From positions 1 through 21,438 of the IMG/VR virus record IMGVR_UViG_3300005832_000007: 21,438 bases of DNA; one strand, written 5' to 3'. The position numbers and the translations under genes are program-made. The DNA comes from a virus. The notes below the pieces were generated by a model. The model was given only the letters and a program-made list of their open reading frames with translations. It ran no database searches and had not been told where the DNA came from. Shown here piece by piece: positions 13,945 to 21,438 of this stretch; position 1 is the stretch's first letter; the number at the start of each line of letters is the position of its first letter.

Positions 13945-14465
13945 TGGCGGAAAAACCCAGAACAGATTACGAAGTTCTCATAAATCAGCCGGTGACAATA
14001 AAGCTCAGCGACAAAACCGGAGAGGTTCACACGTTCACAATTTCGGAGCCGTCAATAGATGAGTTCGACAAGCATTGCGGACTGATCGTGCACGGCTTCT
14101 CGGAACTGTACAAATCAAACAGCGTGGCCGCGTTGACGTTAGTTAAGAACCTCGCGGCATCAGATGATTTTGCGTTGACGATCGCTCCGTATGTATCCGT
14201 ATTCAAGGTGTTGACGGCAGACGTTCTTGGCAAAGATGCGGAATGGATTGGTGCGATGCTGACAAAGCGCCAGCAGCTTGCCGTGCTCGAGGCGTATGTC
14301 TCGGTCATCGGGATCGAGGCGATTGCTGGTTTTTTTTCCAAGATGGTGGATCAAATCAAGAGAGAAAAGAGCGGCGTGAAATTGCCGACGCCGCCCTTTG
14401 TCGAGCAATCGCCAGAATCAGCCGGCAATACGGAATCTTCCCCCCCGGACGACTCCGTAAACTAA
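13944..14465 (+). CDS. Tail assembly chaperone, short form (lambda gpG-like)
   Basis: This 173-residue protein lies directly before the tape measure gene. A beta start (YEVLINQPVTIKLSDKTGEV) is followed by helical segments and a low-complexity tail (LPTPPFVEQSPESAGNT) ending in SSPPDDSVN. Size and place match the short chaperone that protects the tape measure and guides tube polymerisation. A C7 run at 14440-14446, just before its stop codon, allows -1 frameshifting into the downstream frame, so a longer product is expected. It starts in a TAATG overlap. Confidence 0.72.
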   Translation: MAEKPRTDYEVLINQPVTIKLSDKTGEVHTFTISEPSIDEFDKHCGLIVHGFSELYKSNSVAALTLVKNLAASDDFALTIAPYVSVFKVLTADVLGKDAEWIGAMLTKRQQLAVLEAYVSVIGIEAIAGFFSKMVDQIKREKSGVKLPTPPFVEQSPESAGNTESSPPDDSVN

Positions 14466-14728
14466 TTAGTTATCGGCAGCTGTTTTTGCTCTACCGTTTG
14501 TTTGACGAGGTTGATCGGCACGAGTTAGTCAATACAACGATTTGCTTTCGCGCTGCAATCAGTTCGGCACTGGCGGGCGCGTTTGGGAAAGAAGACAATC
14601 TTTTGCAGGATTTCCTGACTGAATTTACGAGCAATAAACGCGGTCCACAGCGAGCGGTAGAAACCCCATTAGGGCTTGCTGTCGCGCCGGCGCGGGAAAA
14701 CATCGCCGACGAGTGGGAGGAATTTTAA
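13944..14728 (+). CDS. Tail assembly chaperone, -1 frameshift long form (lambda gpGT-like)
   Basis: Slipping back one base at C CCC CCG (14441-14447) joins the 13944 frame to the frame that stays open to the TAA at 14726-14728. The result is about 261 residues, of which the last 90 or so are the extension beginning GRLRKLISYRQLFLLYRLFD and ending DEWEEF. The extension has its own helical character and no separate start codon with a ribosome binding site, which supports frameshifting over independent initiation. Its stop overlaps the tape measure ATG as TAATG. In lambda and many long-tailed phages the G/GT pair works the same way, with the T part recruiting the tape measure. Frameshift use is inferred. 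Confidence 0.72.
14441..14447 (+). promoter_or_regulatory. -1 frameshift slippery site C CCC CCG in the tail chaperone gene
   Basis: The zero-frame codons are TCC CCC CCG. In a -1 slip, both Pro codons re-pair (CCC to CCC, CCG to CCC), which fits the X XXY YYZ rule. The zero-frame stop follows at 14463-14465. I see no convincing stimulatory hairpin just after. A second candidate, an eight-base T run (14330-14337), lies upstream in the same overlap. Confidence 0.6.
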
Positions 14729-17400
14729 TGGCGGCTGGCCTAGGTTCCGTTGTTGAAGTTCTGCTCGGGCTAAATGTCAAGGGGCTGCGCGACGGCTTCA
14801 AGAAAGGCGCGTCTGCCGCGCAGGAGTTTCAAAAGAAACTCGAAGCGCACAAACAACAATTCCAAACTATTCAGCGCAATTCTGCGATAGCATTCGGCGC
14901 TATTGTTGGCGGCATCGGGCTTGCCGTTCGTGCGACGACGAAGCTACAGGATGAAATAAATAACGCGATGACGCTCACCGATGCCCAAGGTGCGCAGTAC
15001 AAAACCTTATCCAGCGATATGGAAAAGTACGCGCTTGCGCTGTCAAAACAACTCGGGATAAGTGGGCCGGAAGTTGCAAACAGTTTCTATCAAGTTATTT
15101 CCGCCGGCACGCAAGCGATGAGCGCAGAATTTAGGTCACTCGCAGAAACATCACTCAAACTTGCTAAGACCGTTGGGCTTGAAACCGCTGATACGGTTGA
15201 AATGCTTTCCGGCACGCTAAATGCGTTTAACATGAACGTAACGGAAGCAGACCGCGCGGCGGATGTTTTTTTCACAACATCAAAGGTTGCCGCAACAACT
15301 GTACCGCAATTATCGGAAGCGATGAAACAGGCGGGACCGATGGCCGCATCAATGGGGATCGAATTTGAAACGACGGCCTCGATACTCGCTGGCTTCGCGG
15401 CAAAAAATATCAAAGGCGCTGACGCTGGGACGGCCTTTCGCATGGCGATCGCAAAACTTGCGGCACCGACAGAAGAGGCCGCAGAATTGTTATCGAAGCT
15501 TGGCGTAAAAGTTTTTGATTCGTCCGGCAAACAGCGAAACATGATAGACGTTCTTGCGGAGCTAAAAAAGGCATTATCAGGAGCTAGTGACGAATTTCGC
15601 ACGCAAACGCTTACGGTTATCGGAGGTCAACTTGGTTTCTCAAAATTGGCCGCGTTATTGGAATCTGATCTTGGTCTTATGAAAGATTGGGAGCGGCAGT
15701 TACGACAATCAGGGACAGCACAAACAGCATACGACATAAAGATGCAGTCGTTTACTGGTCAAATGGCATTGCTTCGAGCATCAATCGAAGCGACGGCGGT
15801 GTCACTTGGGCGTGGGTTTGTCCCTATTGTGATCGGATTGGCAAGCAAAATCAAAGATGTTGCCGATGCGTTCGGTCCGTTCATAGACAAACACCAAAAA
15901 CTGCTTGTCGTTCTTGGGATCGCTGGCGCTGGCGGGGCGGGGCTGCTGCTCGCGTTATCCTCGATGGGGCTTTTGTTGATCGGGCTACCAACATTATTCG
16001 CTGCGCTCACGGGGCCGATAGGAATCATTGTTGCAGCACTTGGAGGACTTGCGGCGATATTTACCCTTGTGAGCCTTAAATCCAAGGGCGCGAAAAATGA
16101 AGTAGAAGAGTTTAAGGAAGCACAAAAACGTATTGGCGACACGATAGAGCGGAACAATCAAACGCTATCCGAAAACGCAACCGAAGCGGACAAGCTCAGC
16201 GCAGAGATCGAACGGCTAACCGAGAAAGTGAAAGCGGGCGGCGTCGAGAGCGGCATTTACGCGCGCATGTTGGAAGAAGCGCGCTCTAAACTTGACGAGG
16301 TTGAAACGGCAACGCGCGAGCTAAAAGAGGAAAACGAGCGGTTGCTAAAAAGCCAGCAGGATTTGACCGAAGCCAAAATCCTAGAAATGATCGAAGAGAA
16401 CAAACGCGGCTTTGACGAATTGGCACAAAAGGCCGCCGATTTGCGCGCTGAGCTTGAAAAGAATCCCACGCGAGATTGGCAAGCCGCATTTCAGCCAGCA
16501 CTGGATTATACAGAGACTGCGCTTGAGCGAAACAGGGTTGAAGCCGAAAAGCTCGTTGTGGCGTTGGAGGAGGTCCGCGATAGAATGGCGGGCGTTGTCC
16601 CGCCCGGCGGTGGTGCGCCTGGCGCTGGGCCACTGCCAGAAGTTGCGGCCGAACCTGCCATGCCGACTATTGGACTTGTGCCGATGGAAGAAACATTGCT
16701 TGCCGACGCCGACCGATTCCGCACGCACTTTGAAAACATCACAGCAATACTCGAAGAGCACAGAGAAAATGTAATAACAGAGGACGAACTTCTTTTTGGC
16801 GCACGGCAAGAGCTACGGGACAGGGACGAACAGAAAGAACGGGCATCATATCAGCGCCGCGCGCAAGTGATCCAGGGCGTAAGTCAAGCGTTCTTCGGTA
16901 GCATGACGACGATGTACGAACGGTTCGGTGGCGACATGGGCAAGGCAATAATGGGGTCAGTTATCAACGCGCTCATGGCCGTGATCGATGCGTGGAAGGC
17001 GGCCGAGATTGCAAAGGCTACTATTGGCGCAGTCCTATCGTTTGGGGCTACGCTCGCCGCTATCGGCCCAATCGTGGCGGCGGCCGAAGCCGGGAAAGGA
17101 ATTTTGCGTGCACTGTTGGGATCGATGGAATCCCGCGAAGAGGGCGGAATCCTCGGCCGCACGGGCGTCTACTACGGCCACGAGGGGGAAGTTGTTTTCA
17201 ATCCGCGCAAGAACACGCTCGCACAGCTTGGAGGATGGTTGGCGCAAACCCCAGCAGTAGCTGCGGCAGGCGGAGGCGGAGGCGGAGATACGCTCAACTT
17301 CTTTAACGATTTCGGCGACATTCATTCGACAATTGACATTGACGAGGCGACCAAAGAACTAGCGATATCTTTACGTCGTGCAACTACCAGAGGCGAGTAA
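14728..17400 (+). CDS. Tape measure protein
   Basis: This 890-residue protein sets tail length. The first 370 residues match the TP901-type tape measure core (GLGSVVEVLLGLNVKGLRDGF, EVANSFYQVISAGT, ADVFFTTSKVAATTV, AGFAAKNIKGADAGTAFRMA). A large hydrophobic region (about 392-450), a long coiled coil (455-610), a Pro/Gly-rich linker (about 622-660), a second hydrophobic segment (750-797) and a six-glycine run near 850 follow. The start is ATG 14728, because GGGAGGA at 14715-14721 is six bases upstream and the frameshift product ends in TAATG here; a GTG at 14713 is the rejected alternative. At the usual 0.15 nm per residue the tail would be roughly 130 nm. It ends in a TAATG overlap with Dit. 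Confidence 0.92.
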   Translation: MAAGLGSVVEVLLGLNVKGLRDGFKKGASAAQEFQKKLEAHKQQFQTIQRNSAIAFGAIVGGIGLAVRATTKLQDEINNAMTLTDAQGAQYKTLSSDMEKYALALSKQLGISGPEVANSFYQVISAGTQAMSAEFRSLAETSLKLAKTVGLETADTVEMLSGTLNAFNMNVTEADRAADVFFTTSKVAATTVPQLSEAMKQAGPMAASMGIEFETTASILAGFAAKNIKGADAGTAFRMAIAKLAAPTEEAAELLSKLGVKVFDSSGKQRNMIDVLAELKKALSGASDEFRTQTLTVIGGQLGFSKLAALLESDLGLMKDWERQLRQSGTAQTAYDIKMQSFTGQMALLRASIEATAVSLGRGFVPIVIGLASKIKDVADAFGPFIDKHQKLLVVLGIAGAGGAGLLLALSSMGLLLIGLPTLFAALTGPIGIIVAALGGLAAIFTLVSLKSKGAKNEVEEFKEAQKRIGDTIERNNQTLSENATEADKLSAEIERLTEKVKAGGVESGIYARMLEEARSKLDEVETATRELKEENERLLKSQQDLTEAKILEMIEENKRGFDELAQKAADLRAELEKNPTRDWQAAFQPALDYTETALERNRVEAEKLVVALEEVRDRMAGVVPPGGGAPGAGPLPEVAAEPAMPTIGLVPMEETLLADADRFRTHFENITAILEEHRENVITEDELLFGARQELRDRDEQKERASYQRRAQVIQGVSQAFFGSMTTMYERFGGDMGKAIMGSVINALMAVIDAWKAAEIAKATIGAVLSFGATLAAIGPIVAAAEAGKGILRALLGSMESREEGGILGRTGVYYGHEGEVVFNPRKNTLAQLGGWLAQTPAVAAAGGGGGGDTLNFFNDFGDIHSTIDIDEATKELAISLRRATTRGE

Positions 17401-18272
17401 TGCCGACTCCGACCGATTATTCTATTGCACTTTATTACGGTGTAACTGATTCCATTGGCTCTGGCGGGACAAGTCGCACGATTTCTAGCGACAACTTTGT
17501 CCCGATAAATCCTTACGACATTGATTTCAACTCAAACATTTCGGCAATCGCGCAAGCCGACGGCGGTATAGATTTCGCCGATGGTTTTGCAACGCCGGGC
17601 AAGATGATATTCGCATCGCAACATTATTCATCAACGGACGCCGACGATTTGCGCGAAACGTTCGAGGCAATAAAAAGTTTTCTTGTCAAGGCCGCTGCTG
17701 CTAATACGCGATCATGCTGCGTAAGAATGGGTCTTTGGAACAATGTGCCAGACATGATTTACCGAACACAGTTTGCGCGACCGACCAGCCTTAAACTCCC
17801 GATGGCCAGTAAGACGCATTTTTGCGCAACTACAAACGCAGCGAAACTAACGCTATCCGTTCTTGATCCCGCGTGGTATGCGTTAGCGGCGGAGACGCAT
17901 GTGATACCCGTAATAAGCGGATCTGGCAATGTTGTAATTAATCCTGTTGTCGGCAATCTAAAAACAACGCGCGCGTGGATTAAAATTTTAAACAATACGC
18001 CGGCGAATACTCCAACAAACGTCATCGTAACAGCGAGCACTGGCGGGCAATTCCTTCTTTTTGGGAATCTTGCAAACACAAATGACTACTGGGAAATTGA
18101 CTGCGGTTGGGGGACGGTAACTAAAAATGTTTCTGGAACGCCGTCAAATGATATTGCATCTTTCACGGGCAGCTTTTTAACACCCGATACGGGATCATGT
18201 ACGATAACCGTAACCGACACGGCATCGAGCACGTTTCTGGTCACGTTCAAATACTTGCCGCGTTATTGTTGA
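17400..18272 (+). CDS. Distal tail protein (Dit-like)
   Basis: This 290-residue protein fits the Dit plan: an N-terminal belt domain (IALYYGVTDSIGSGGTSRTI, then the IAQADGGIDFADGFATPGKM segment and DDLRETFEAIKSFL) that makes the hub ring, and a C-terminal beta sandwich (from about 165, KLTLSVLDPAWYALAA onward) resembling the galectin-like domain. It joins the tail tube to the adhesion device. It follows the tape measure and precedes the Tal-like gene, the canonical order. It starts in a TAATG overlap. Confidence 0.75.
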   Translation: MPTPTDYSIALYYGVTDSIGSGGTSRTISSDNFVPINPYDIDFNSNISAIAQADGGIDFADGFATPGKMIFASQHYSSTDADDLRETFEAIKSFLVKAAAANTRSCCVRMGLWNNVPDMIYRTQFARPTSLKLPMASKTHFCATTNAAKLTLSVLDPAWYALAAETHVIPVISGSGNVVINPVVGNLKTTRAWIKILNNTPANTPTNVIVTASTGGQFLLFGNLANTNDYWEIDCGWGTVTKNVSGTPSNDIASFTGSFLTPDTGSCTITVTDTASSTFLVTFKYLPRYC

Positions 18273-18278
18273 TGCAAA

Positions 18279-20435
18279 ATGAACAACCTTGATGAGTTTT
18301 ATATTAGAGTCGAAGAGCCGTGGTTCGGCGCGCAGACCGCTCGTATCGGCGCACTAAGTCGCTGCCCGCTGATGAAGGTGACATTTTCTTTAAATCGAAA
18401 CGGCGGATGCGGAAAGTTTTCGATGTCGGTTCATAAAGACTATCTGCAAGGAACGATCTCACACGGTGACATTATTCATTTTGTTGGGGACGACACTATC
18501 TATTATAAGGGCGTCATCACCAGGATTCCTAGCGTTACGACAGAGAAGATTGTGAAATACGAAGCTGAGGGCGTTTGGTTTCACGCCGAGCATTACAAGC
18601 TGCTCAATTATTACGACGGAAAAGCAATCGACGATCTCGTTGATGATATTGTCGCAGAGTTTGATTATTCGGCTACACCGATTGACCAAGGCGTTGACAA
18701 CTCCATATCTGCGCCGTACACGCTTGGAGACTTCGAACCCGAGCCGAACATGAGCGCCGCCGCAGCAATCAAGTTACTCGCTGACGTGCAGGGTAACGTG
18801 CAATATGGTGTTGATAATGGTCAAGGGCAGTCTTTGCCAAAAGTATATTTCAAAGACCTTGATACGAGCACCGTGATAAAATTTTTTCTTGGAAAGCATA
18901 TCAAGGCATTTGACTCGTGGGAGTTGTCCGACCGAATCATCAACACGCTGTTTATGACGTCCAAAGAAACCGTCGGTGGTGGGCTTCTGATGTTGAAGCG
19001 CGACGGATCTACCGTCGCCGCGCTTGGGGTGCGCCACGGCGTAGTGAACATGCCCGACCTACGCACAGGCGCAGATATTTGGCGTTGGGCAGGAAATTTT
19101 CTCAGCCAGCATGAAGATGCGCGCACGATCGCTAAAATTACACTCGAACAAGGCAGCGACTATCTTTGGCCGCGAGGCAAAGCAGATGTTATCGACGCAG
19201 GGGGAGTAACGATCGCATCACTTCCGATCATCGCCGTTCACTACACGTTCGACGGCACGTCTGGCCTGACGAGCACAATAGAACTCGGCGACGAAAGCGA
19301 GCCAACATTTGAAACTGAGATGCGCGATATACTGCGGACGCTCGCCGTGAACAATAACGCAACAATATCGCTCGCGAAAATCGCGCACAACAACGCCGAG
19401 CAATTCGCCGAAACAATCCGCATCGAAGCCAAGAAAAGTGGAAATTACAATTACTTCATCGATACCATAGACTCGGAAGCGGTCTACAACAAGATGTATA
19501 CGTACCACCTGTGGGTACGCCACGGAGAGTTACTTGCGCCGTTTCAAACAGAATACTCTGAAATTTGGTCAAACTCAATTCCGACGGGACGCGAAACCGC
19601 TACGGCGCGCCTGCACACCAAAGTTGATCGCACAGGCAAGATTGATTTCAAGAATGAAGATGATCTGACTGACTTTTTCATTTTTGGCGGCGGCGATTGG
19701 GCGGTCAAAACCGGAACGAGTGAGTTGGAATGTTTTAAAGCTGGATCGCAAGCGATTTTTTACCGCGACGAAGTTGCCACGGTTGGCGCGAGTAATCAGC
19801 CGTTTCAGTTGCCAACGCAATATACGTTTAGCTTCCGGGTTAACTATAACTCCGTCGGCATGTCGTCGCCGTGTATTGTCACGTTTGGCTACCAGGACAC
19901 GAACAATCAGAACCAGATGCGCATGACGAACGGGGCTGGCGGATTCCAGTTTGTTTTTGCCGATTGGACGGGCGGCGTATACACATCGCATGACAGCACG
20001 ACGCAACCGAAAGATACCGATTACGTTGTTGAGATCACAGCGAGCAACGGAGCTCTAAATTCGTACAAAATCAAAAGCGCGGACGAAGTGACCACGCACT
20101 ACACAAGCGGCAACTTTACGATGTTTGGGTTTGCGACAGGAGACCGGCTCGGCATGAACAACTGGTATCAGTCAACGCAATCGGCCATGTTCCTTGACTG
20201 GATCCGATTCGACAAGATCGGAGCAACCGAACCGGCGGTAATTGGCTTTCAGCTAACGCGGGATGCGAAAACCGCAACCCCCGACCTAACGACGCTCGAC
20301 TATCTGGACGATGGCGAGCAACATCAAGATGTTAACATTTCTGGGCTGGACACAGGTACCGATCTTGCTGCGCGTTTCTTGGTCAAGCATCCGGCGCGGA
20401 TATTAGGTTGGGGTTTGTCGTTCAAAAACTATTAG
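18279..20435 (+). CDS. Tal-like tail tip hub with C-terminal jelly-roll domain
   Basis: This 718-residue protein closes the tail tip. Residues about 1-370 resemble the gp27-type hub domain of tail-associated proteins (MKVTFSLNRNGGCGKFSMSV, HGDIIHFVGDDTIYYKGVIT, then helices). A helical linker (about 360-420) leads to a beta-rich C-terminal part, where about 450-660 has the spacing of a concanavalin/LamG-like jelly roll (YTFSFRVNYNSVG, PCIVTFGYQD, DYVVEITASNG, MFLDWIRFDKIG). That would be a carbohydrate-binding receptor domain. No other tail fibre gene lies before the lysis genes, so this may be the main host-binding protein. No peptidase motif is seen. The ATG lies six bases after Dit's stop, with no strong ribosome binding site. 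Confidence 0.72.
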   Translation: MNNLDEFYIRVEEPWFGAQTARIGALSRCPLMKVTFSLNRNGGCGKFSMSVHKDYLQGTISHGDIIHFVGDDTIYYKGVITRIPSVTTEKIVKYEAEGVWFHAEHYKLLNYYDGKAIDDLVDDIVAEFDYSATPIDQGVDNSISAPYTLGDFEPEPNMSAAAAIKLLADVQGNVQYGVDNGQGQSLPKVYFKDLDTSTVIKFFLGKHIKAFDSWELSDRIINTLFMTSKETVGGGLLMLKRDGSTVAALGVRHGVVNMPDLRTGADIWRWAGNFLSQHEDARTIAKITLEQGSDYLWPRGKADVIDAGGVTIASLPIIAVHYTFDGTSGLTSTIELGDESEPTFETEMRDILRTLAVNNNATISLAKIAHNNAEQFAETIRIEAKKSGNYNYFIDTIDSEAVYNKMYTYHLWVRHGELLAPFQTEYSEIWSNSIPTGRETATARLHTKVDRTGKIDFKNEDDLTDFFIFGGGDWAVKTGTSELECFKAGSQAIFYRDEVATVGASNQPFQLPTQYTFSFRVNYNSVGMSSPCIVTFGYQDTNNQNQMRMTNGAGGFQFVFADWTGGVYTSHDSTTQPKDTDYVVEITASNGALNSYKIKSADEVTTHYTSGNFTMFGFATGDRLGMNNWYQSTQSAMFLDWIRFDKIGATEPAVIGFQLTRDAKTATPDLTTLDYLDDGEQHQDVNISGLDTGTDLAARFLVKHPARILGWGLSFKNY

Positions 20436-20442
20436 GAGCATA

Positions 20443-20715
20443 GTGGTGACGCAAGACGCGATAATGACAGGCGGCGCAGTCGGCGCGGTGATAATACTGG
20501 CCCGCGTAATCGAAACAATTATAACGAGGAAAACAAACGGGTACGACATGTCATCGGTCCAGCGCTTATATGAAGCACACCTGACGCACGATATGGTGCA
20601 GAAGCAAATAGTCGATCAAATTAAACAAGTAGCTGAACAACAGCACACTACCGTGCAGGTATTAAATAATCTCGTAACAAAACTCGATGTGCGTTTGCCA
20701 AGGATTTTTGAGTAA
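20443..20715 (+). CDS. Small membrane protein, holin candidate
   Basis: This 90-residue protein has one hydrophobic stretch near the N-terminus (about 7-29, IMTGGAVGAVIILARVIETII) followed by a positively charged stop (TRKTNG). A long polar, coiled-coil-prone helix then runs to the C-terminus (LYEAHLTHDMVQKQIVDQIK and onward). The location directly before the endolysin suggests a single-segment holin or a holin accessory. A hub or tail membrane protein is less likely. The start is GTG 20443 with AGGAG at 20434-20438; a second GTG at 20446 is an alternative. Its TAA overlaps the endolysin ATG (TAATG). Confidence 0.6.
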   Translation: MVTQDAIMTGGAVGAVIILARVIETIITRKTNGYDMSSVQRLYEAHLTHDMVQKQIVDQIKQVAEQQHTTVQVLNNLVTKLDVRLPRIFE

Positions 20716-21113
20716 TGCCATATTTTAGCAATACATCGCTCGAGCGATTGCGGGAATGCGACGCCGATTTGCAGCGTATATTAACCGAGGTCATCAAACA
20801 TTTTGACTGCAAAATCCTTTGCGGCTACCGCAGCGAGGAAGAGCAAGATGCGCTGTTTTACTCGCGCCCGCAGCGGACCAAGGTGCGTTATCCAAACAGT
20901 AAACACAATACAATACCCGCGCGCGCGGTGGATGTTTGCCCGTGGCCGATAGATTGGGATGACCAGGAGAGGGCGACGTATTTCGCCGGCGTCGTTATGG
21001 GGATCGCGAGTCAACTCGGGGTTGGGCTCCGTTGGGGAGGGGACTGGGACCGGGATACGGAGCTTGAAGACAACCAGTTCGACGATCTGCCGCATTTCGA
21101 GCTATTTCCGTGA
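20715..21113 (+). CDS. Endolysin, M15-type zinc peptidase
   Basis: This 132-residue protein belongs to the M15 D-Ala/L-Ala-D-Glu peptidase family, which cuts peptidoglycan stem peptides at lysis (as in phage T5). Motifs are CGYRSEEEQDALF (36-48), SKHN with zinc ligand His64, AVDVCPW with Asp73, and DDLPHFEL with catalytic Asp124 and zinc ligand His127. The nine-residue His-to-Asp gap is that of the SKHNxxPAxAVD subtype. There is no cell-wall-binding domain, signal peptide or SAR segment, so export must rely on a holin. It starts in a TAATG overlap. All catalytic residues are present, so it should be active. Confidence 0.88.
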   Translation: MPYFSNTSLERLRECDADLQRILTEVIKHFDCKILCGYRSEEEQDALFYSRPQRTKVRYPNSKHNTIPARAVDVCPWPIDWDDQERATYFAGVVMGIASQLGVGLRWGGDWDRDTELEDNQFDDLPHFELFP

Positions 21114-21126
21114 TTTTTGCAATTCT

Positions 21127-21144
21127 CCGCCTTGGGGGCGGTTT
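21127..21144 (+). terminator. Weak hairpin after the endolysin gene
   Basis: CCGCC (21127-21131) pairs with GGCGG (21137-21141) around TTGGG, followed by only TTT. It is just 14 bases past the endolysin stop, a natural place to end the late operon. A short stem and short T tract make strong intrinsic termination doubtful. Confidence 0.35.
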
Positions 21145-21264
21145 CCCGGCCGTCTGGGGTAATATCGGGATTTCCACCGCTCAATTTGGCCCCTAGTGCC
21201 CGTTTTCGGCACTCTCTCCGGTTGACACTCATATTTGCCCGACAATGGACGATTATATGTGAGC

Positions 21265-21292
21265 CTGACGATGGGGCCACCAACACTATAAT
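21265..21292 (+). promoter_or_regulatory. Candidate sigma70-type promoter
   Basis: A perfect TATAAT at 21287-21292 has CTGACG (21265-21270) 16 bases upstream as a 4/6 match to TTGACA. An unpaired TTGACA also occurs at 21222-21227. Transcription would run toward the window end, where the next gene is not visible. Confidence is low because random matches are common. Confidence 0.3.
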
Positions 21293-21378
21293 CGGCCAAA
21301 ATCCCCCGGATATTTTTAGCCATTTGGGGCGCGAGCTTGCGGCCACGGGATGCCGTCGTGCTGGCACAGGATTTGCTT

Positions 21379-21423
21379 GCATATTACCGTAATGATTATT
21401 TTTGCGGATTGTGCAAATTACCG
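21379..21423 (+). repeat. Two GCA(T/A)ATTACCG direct repeats
   Basis: GCATATTACCG (21379-21389) and GCAAATTACCG (21413-21423) differ by one base and start 34 bases apart. The first overlaps a perfect ATTAC-C-GTAAT palindrome (21383-21393). The reverse-strand form GGTAATAT also occurs near 21157. The second is directly followed by TTGACA (21425-21430), so these may be operator-like sites for a promoter crossing the window end. Confidence 0.4.
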
Positions 21424-21438
21424 CTTGACACACATTAC

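Larger units (their letters stand above)
21114..21438. other. Non-coding region after the lysis genes
   Basis: No supportable gene is present in these 325 bases. A + strand frame (21117-21392) and a long - strand frame overlapping the endolysin have no ribosome binding sites and unusual composition, so I left them out. The region holds the weak hairpin, the TATAAT promoter candidate, TTGACA boxes and short repeats listed separately, which suggests a boundary between the late operon and another transcription unit. Confidence 0.5.

Noticed and set aside
14243-14440. Independent gene starting at ATG 14243 in the -1 frame
   Set aside because: The ATG has no ribosome binding site and is buried in the chaperone gene. 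Only the part after the slip site looks like conserved chaperone extension, so I explain it by frameshifting.
21011-21433. 140-residue - strand frame at the right edge
   Set aside because: Its C-terminal half is antisense to the endolysin and is Ser/Pro low complexity; no start signal supports it.
1-21438. CRISPR array, tRNA, insertion sequence or defence genes
   Set aside because: I looked for regular spaced repeats, cloverleaf-like sequences, transposase motifs and defence domains on both strands and found none that I can support.

Overview
The window looks like the packaging, structural and lysis region of a tailed double-stranded DNA phage or prophage. Every gene I can support lies on the + strand, packed end to end from about 498 to 21113. 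There is no integrase, repressor, replication gene, tRNA or host gene, so lifestyle and host cannot be read directly. Tail type is inferred as siphovirus: a tape measure of about 890 residues, a tail tube, a Dit-like distal tail protein and a Tal-like hub are present, and no contractile sheath gene is seen. The single-domain M15 endolysin without a cell-wall-binding domain fits a Gram-negative host, but weakly. The head genes are of the phage Mu type (gp29 portal, gpF, gpI/Z protease-scaffold, gp36, gpG), attached to a non-contractile tail.

Layout. Positions 1-497 are non-coding: A-tracts, five tandem iteron-like repeats (189-241), a strong hairpin, a 33-nt pure-purine tract, then a leader. 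Packaging and head genes follow: terS (498), terL (892), a portal fused to a MuF-type minor head domain (2612), a small helical protein (5035), a signal-peptide protein (5283), a protease-scaffold with a nested in-frame scaffold start at 6489 (5649-7196), a decoration protein (7224) and the major capsid protein (7703). Five small genes of unclear role fill 8878-10881. They include one protein ending in five nonapeptide repeats and one with a predicted beta-sandwich of the baseplate BppU type.

Connector and tail genes follow: a gp36-like connector (10887), a gpG-like morphogenesis protein (11344), a probable tail terminator (11898), two tandem tail tube paralogues about 60% identical (12452 and 12979), an unknown protein (13489), a tail assembly chaperone with a probable -1 programmed frameshift extension (13944-14728), the tape measure (14728), Dit (17400) and a Tal-like hub carrying a jelly-roll C-terminal domain (18279). 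A small membrane protein (20443) and an M15 peptidase endolysin (20715) form the lysis cassette. The last 325 bases are non-coding, with a weak hairpin, a promoter candidate and short repeats.

Genes are joined in two recurring ways: a one-base TAATG stop-start overlap (six junctions), or a TAG stop embedded in a TAGGAG(G) ribosome binding site (six junctions). This indicates a long late operon with heavy translational coupling. The best leads are the iteron block before terS, the nested protease/scaffold, the portal-MuF fusion, the nonapeptide-repeat protein, the duplicated tail tube whose first copy starts at TTG, and the two homopolymer slip sites in the chaperone gene. No obvious defence system or wholly new system is visible; the novelty is in how virion modules are combined.
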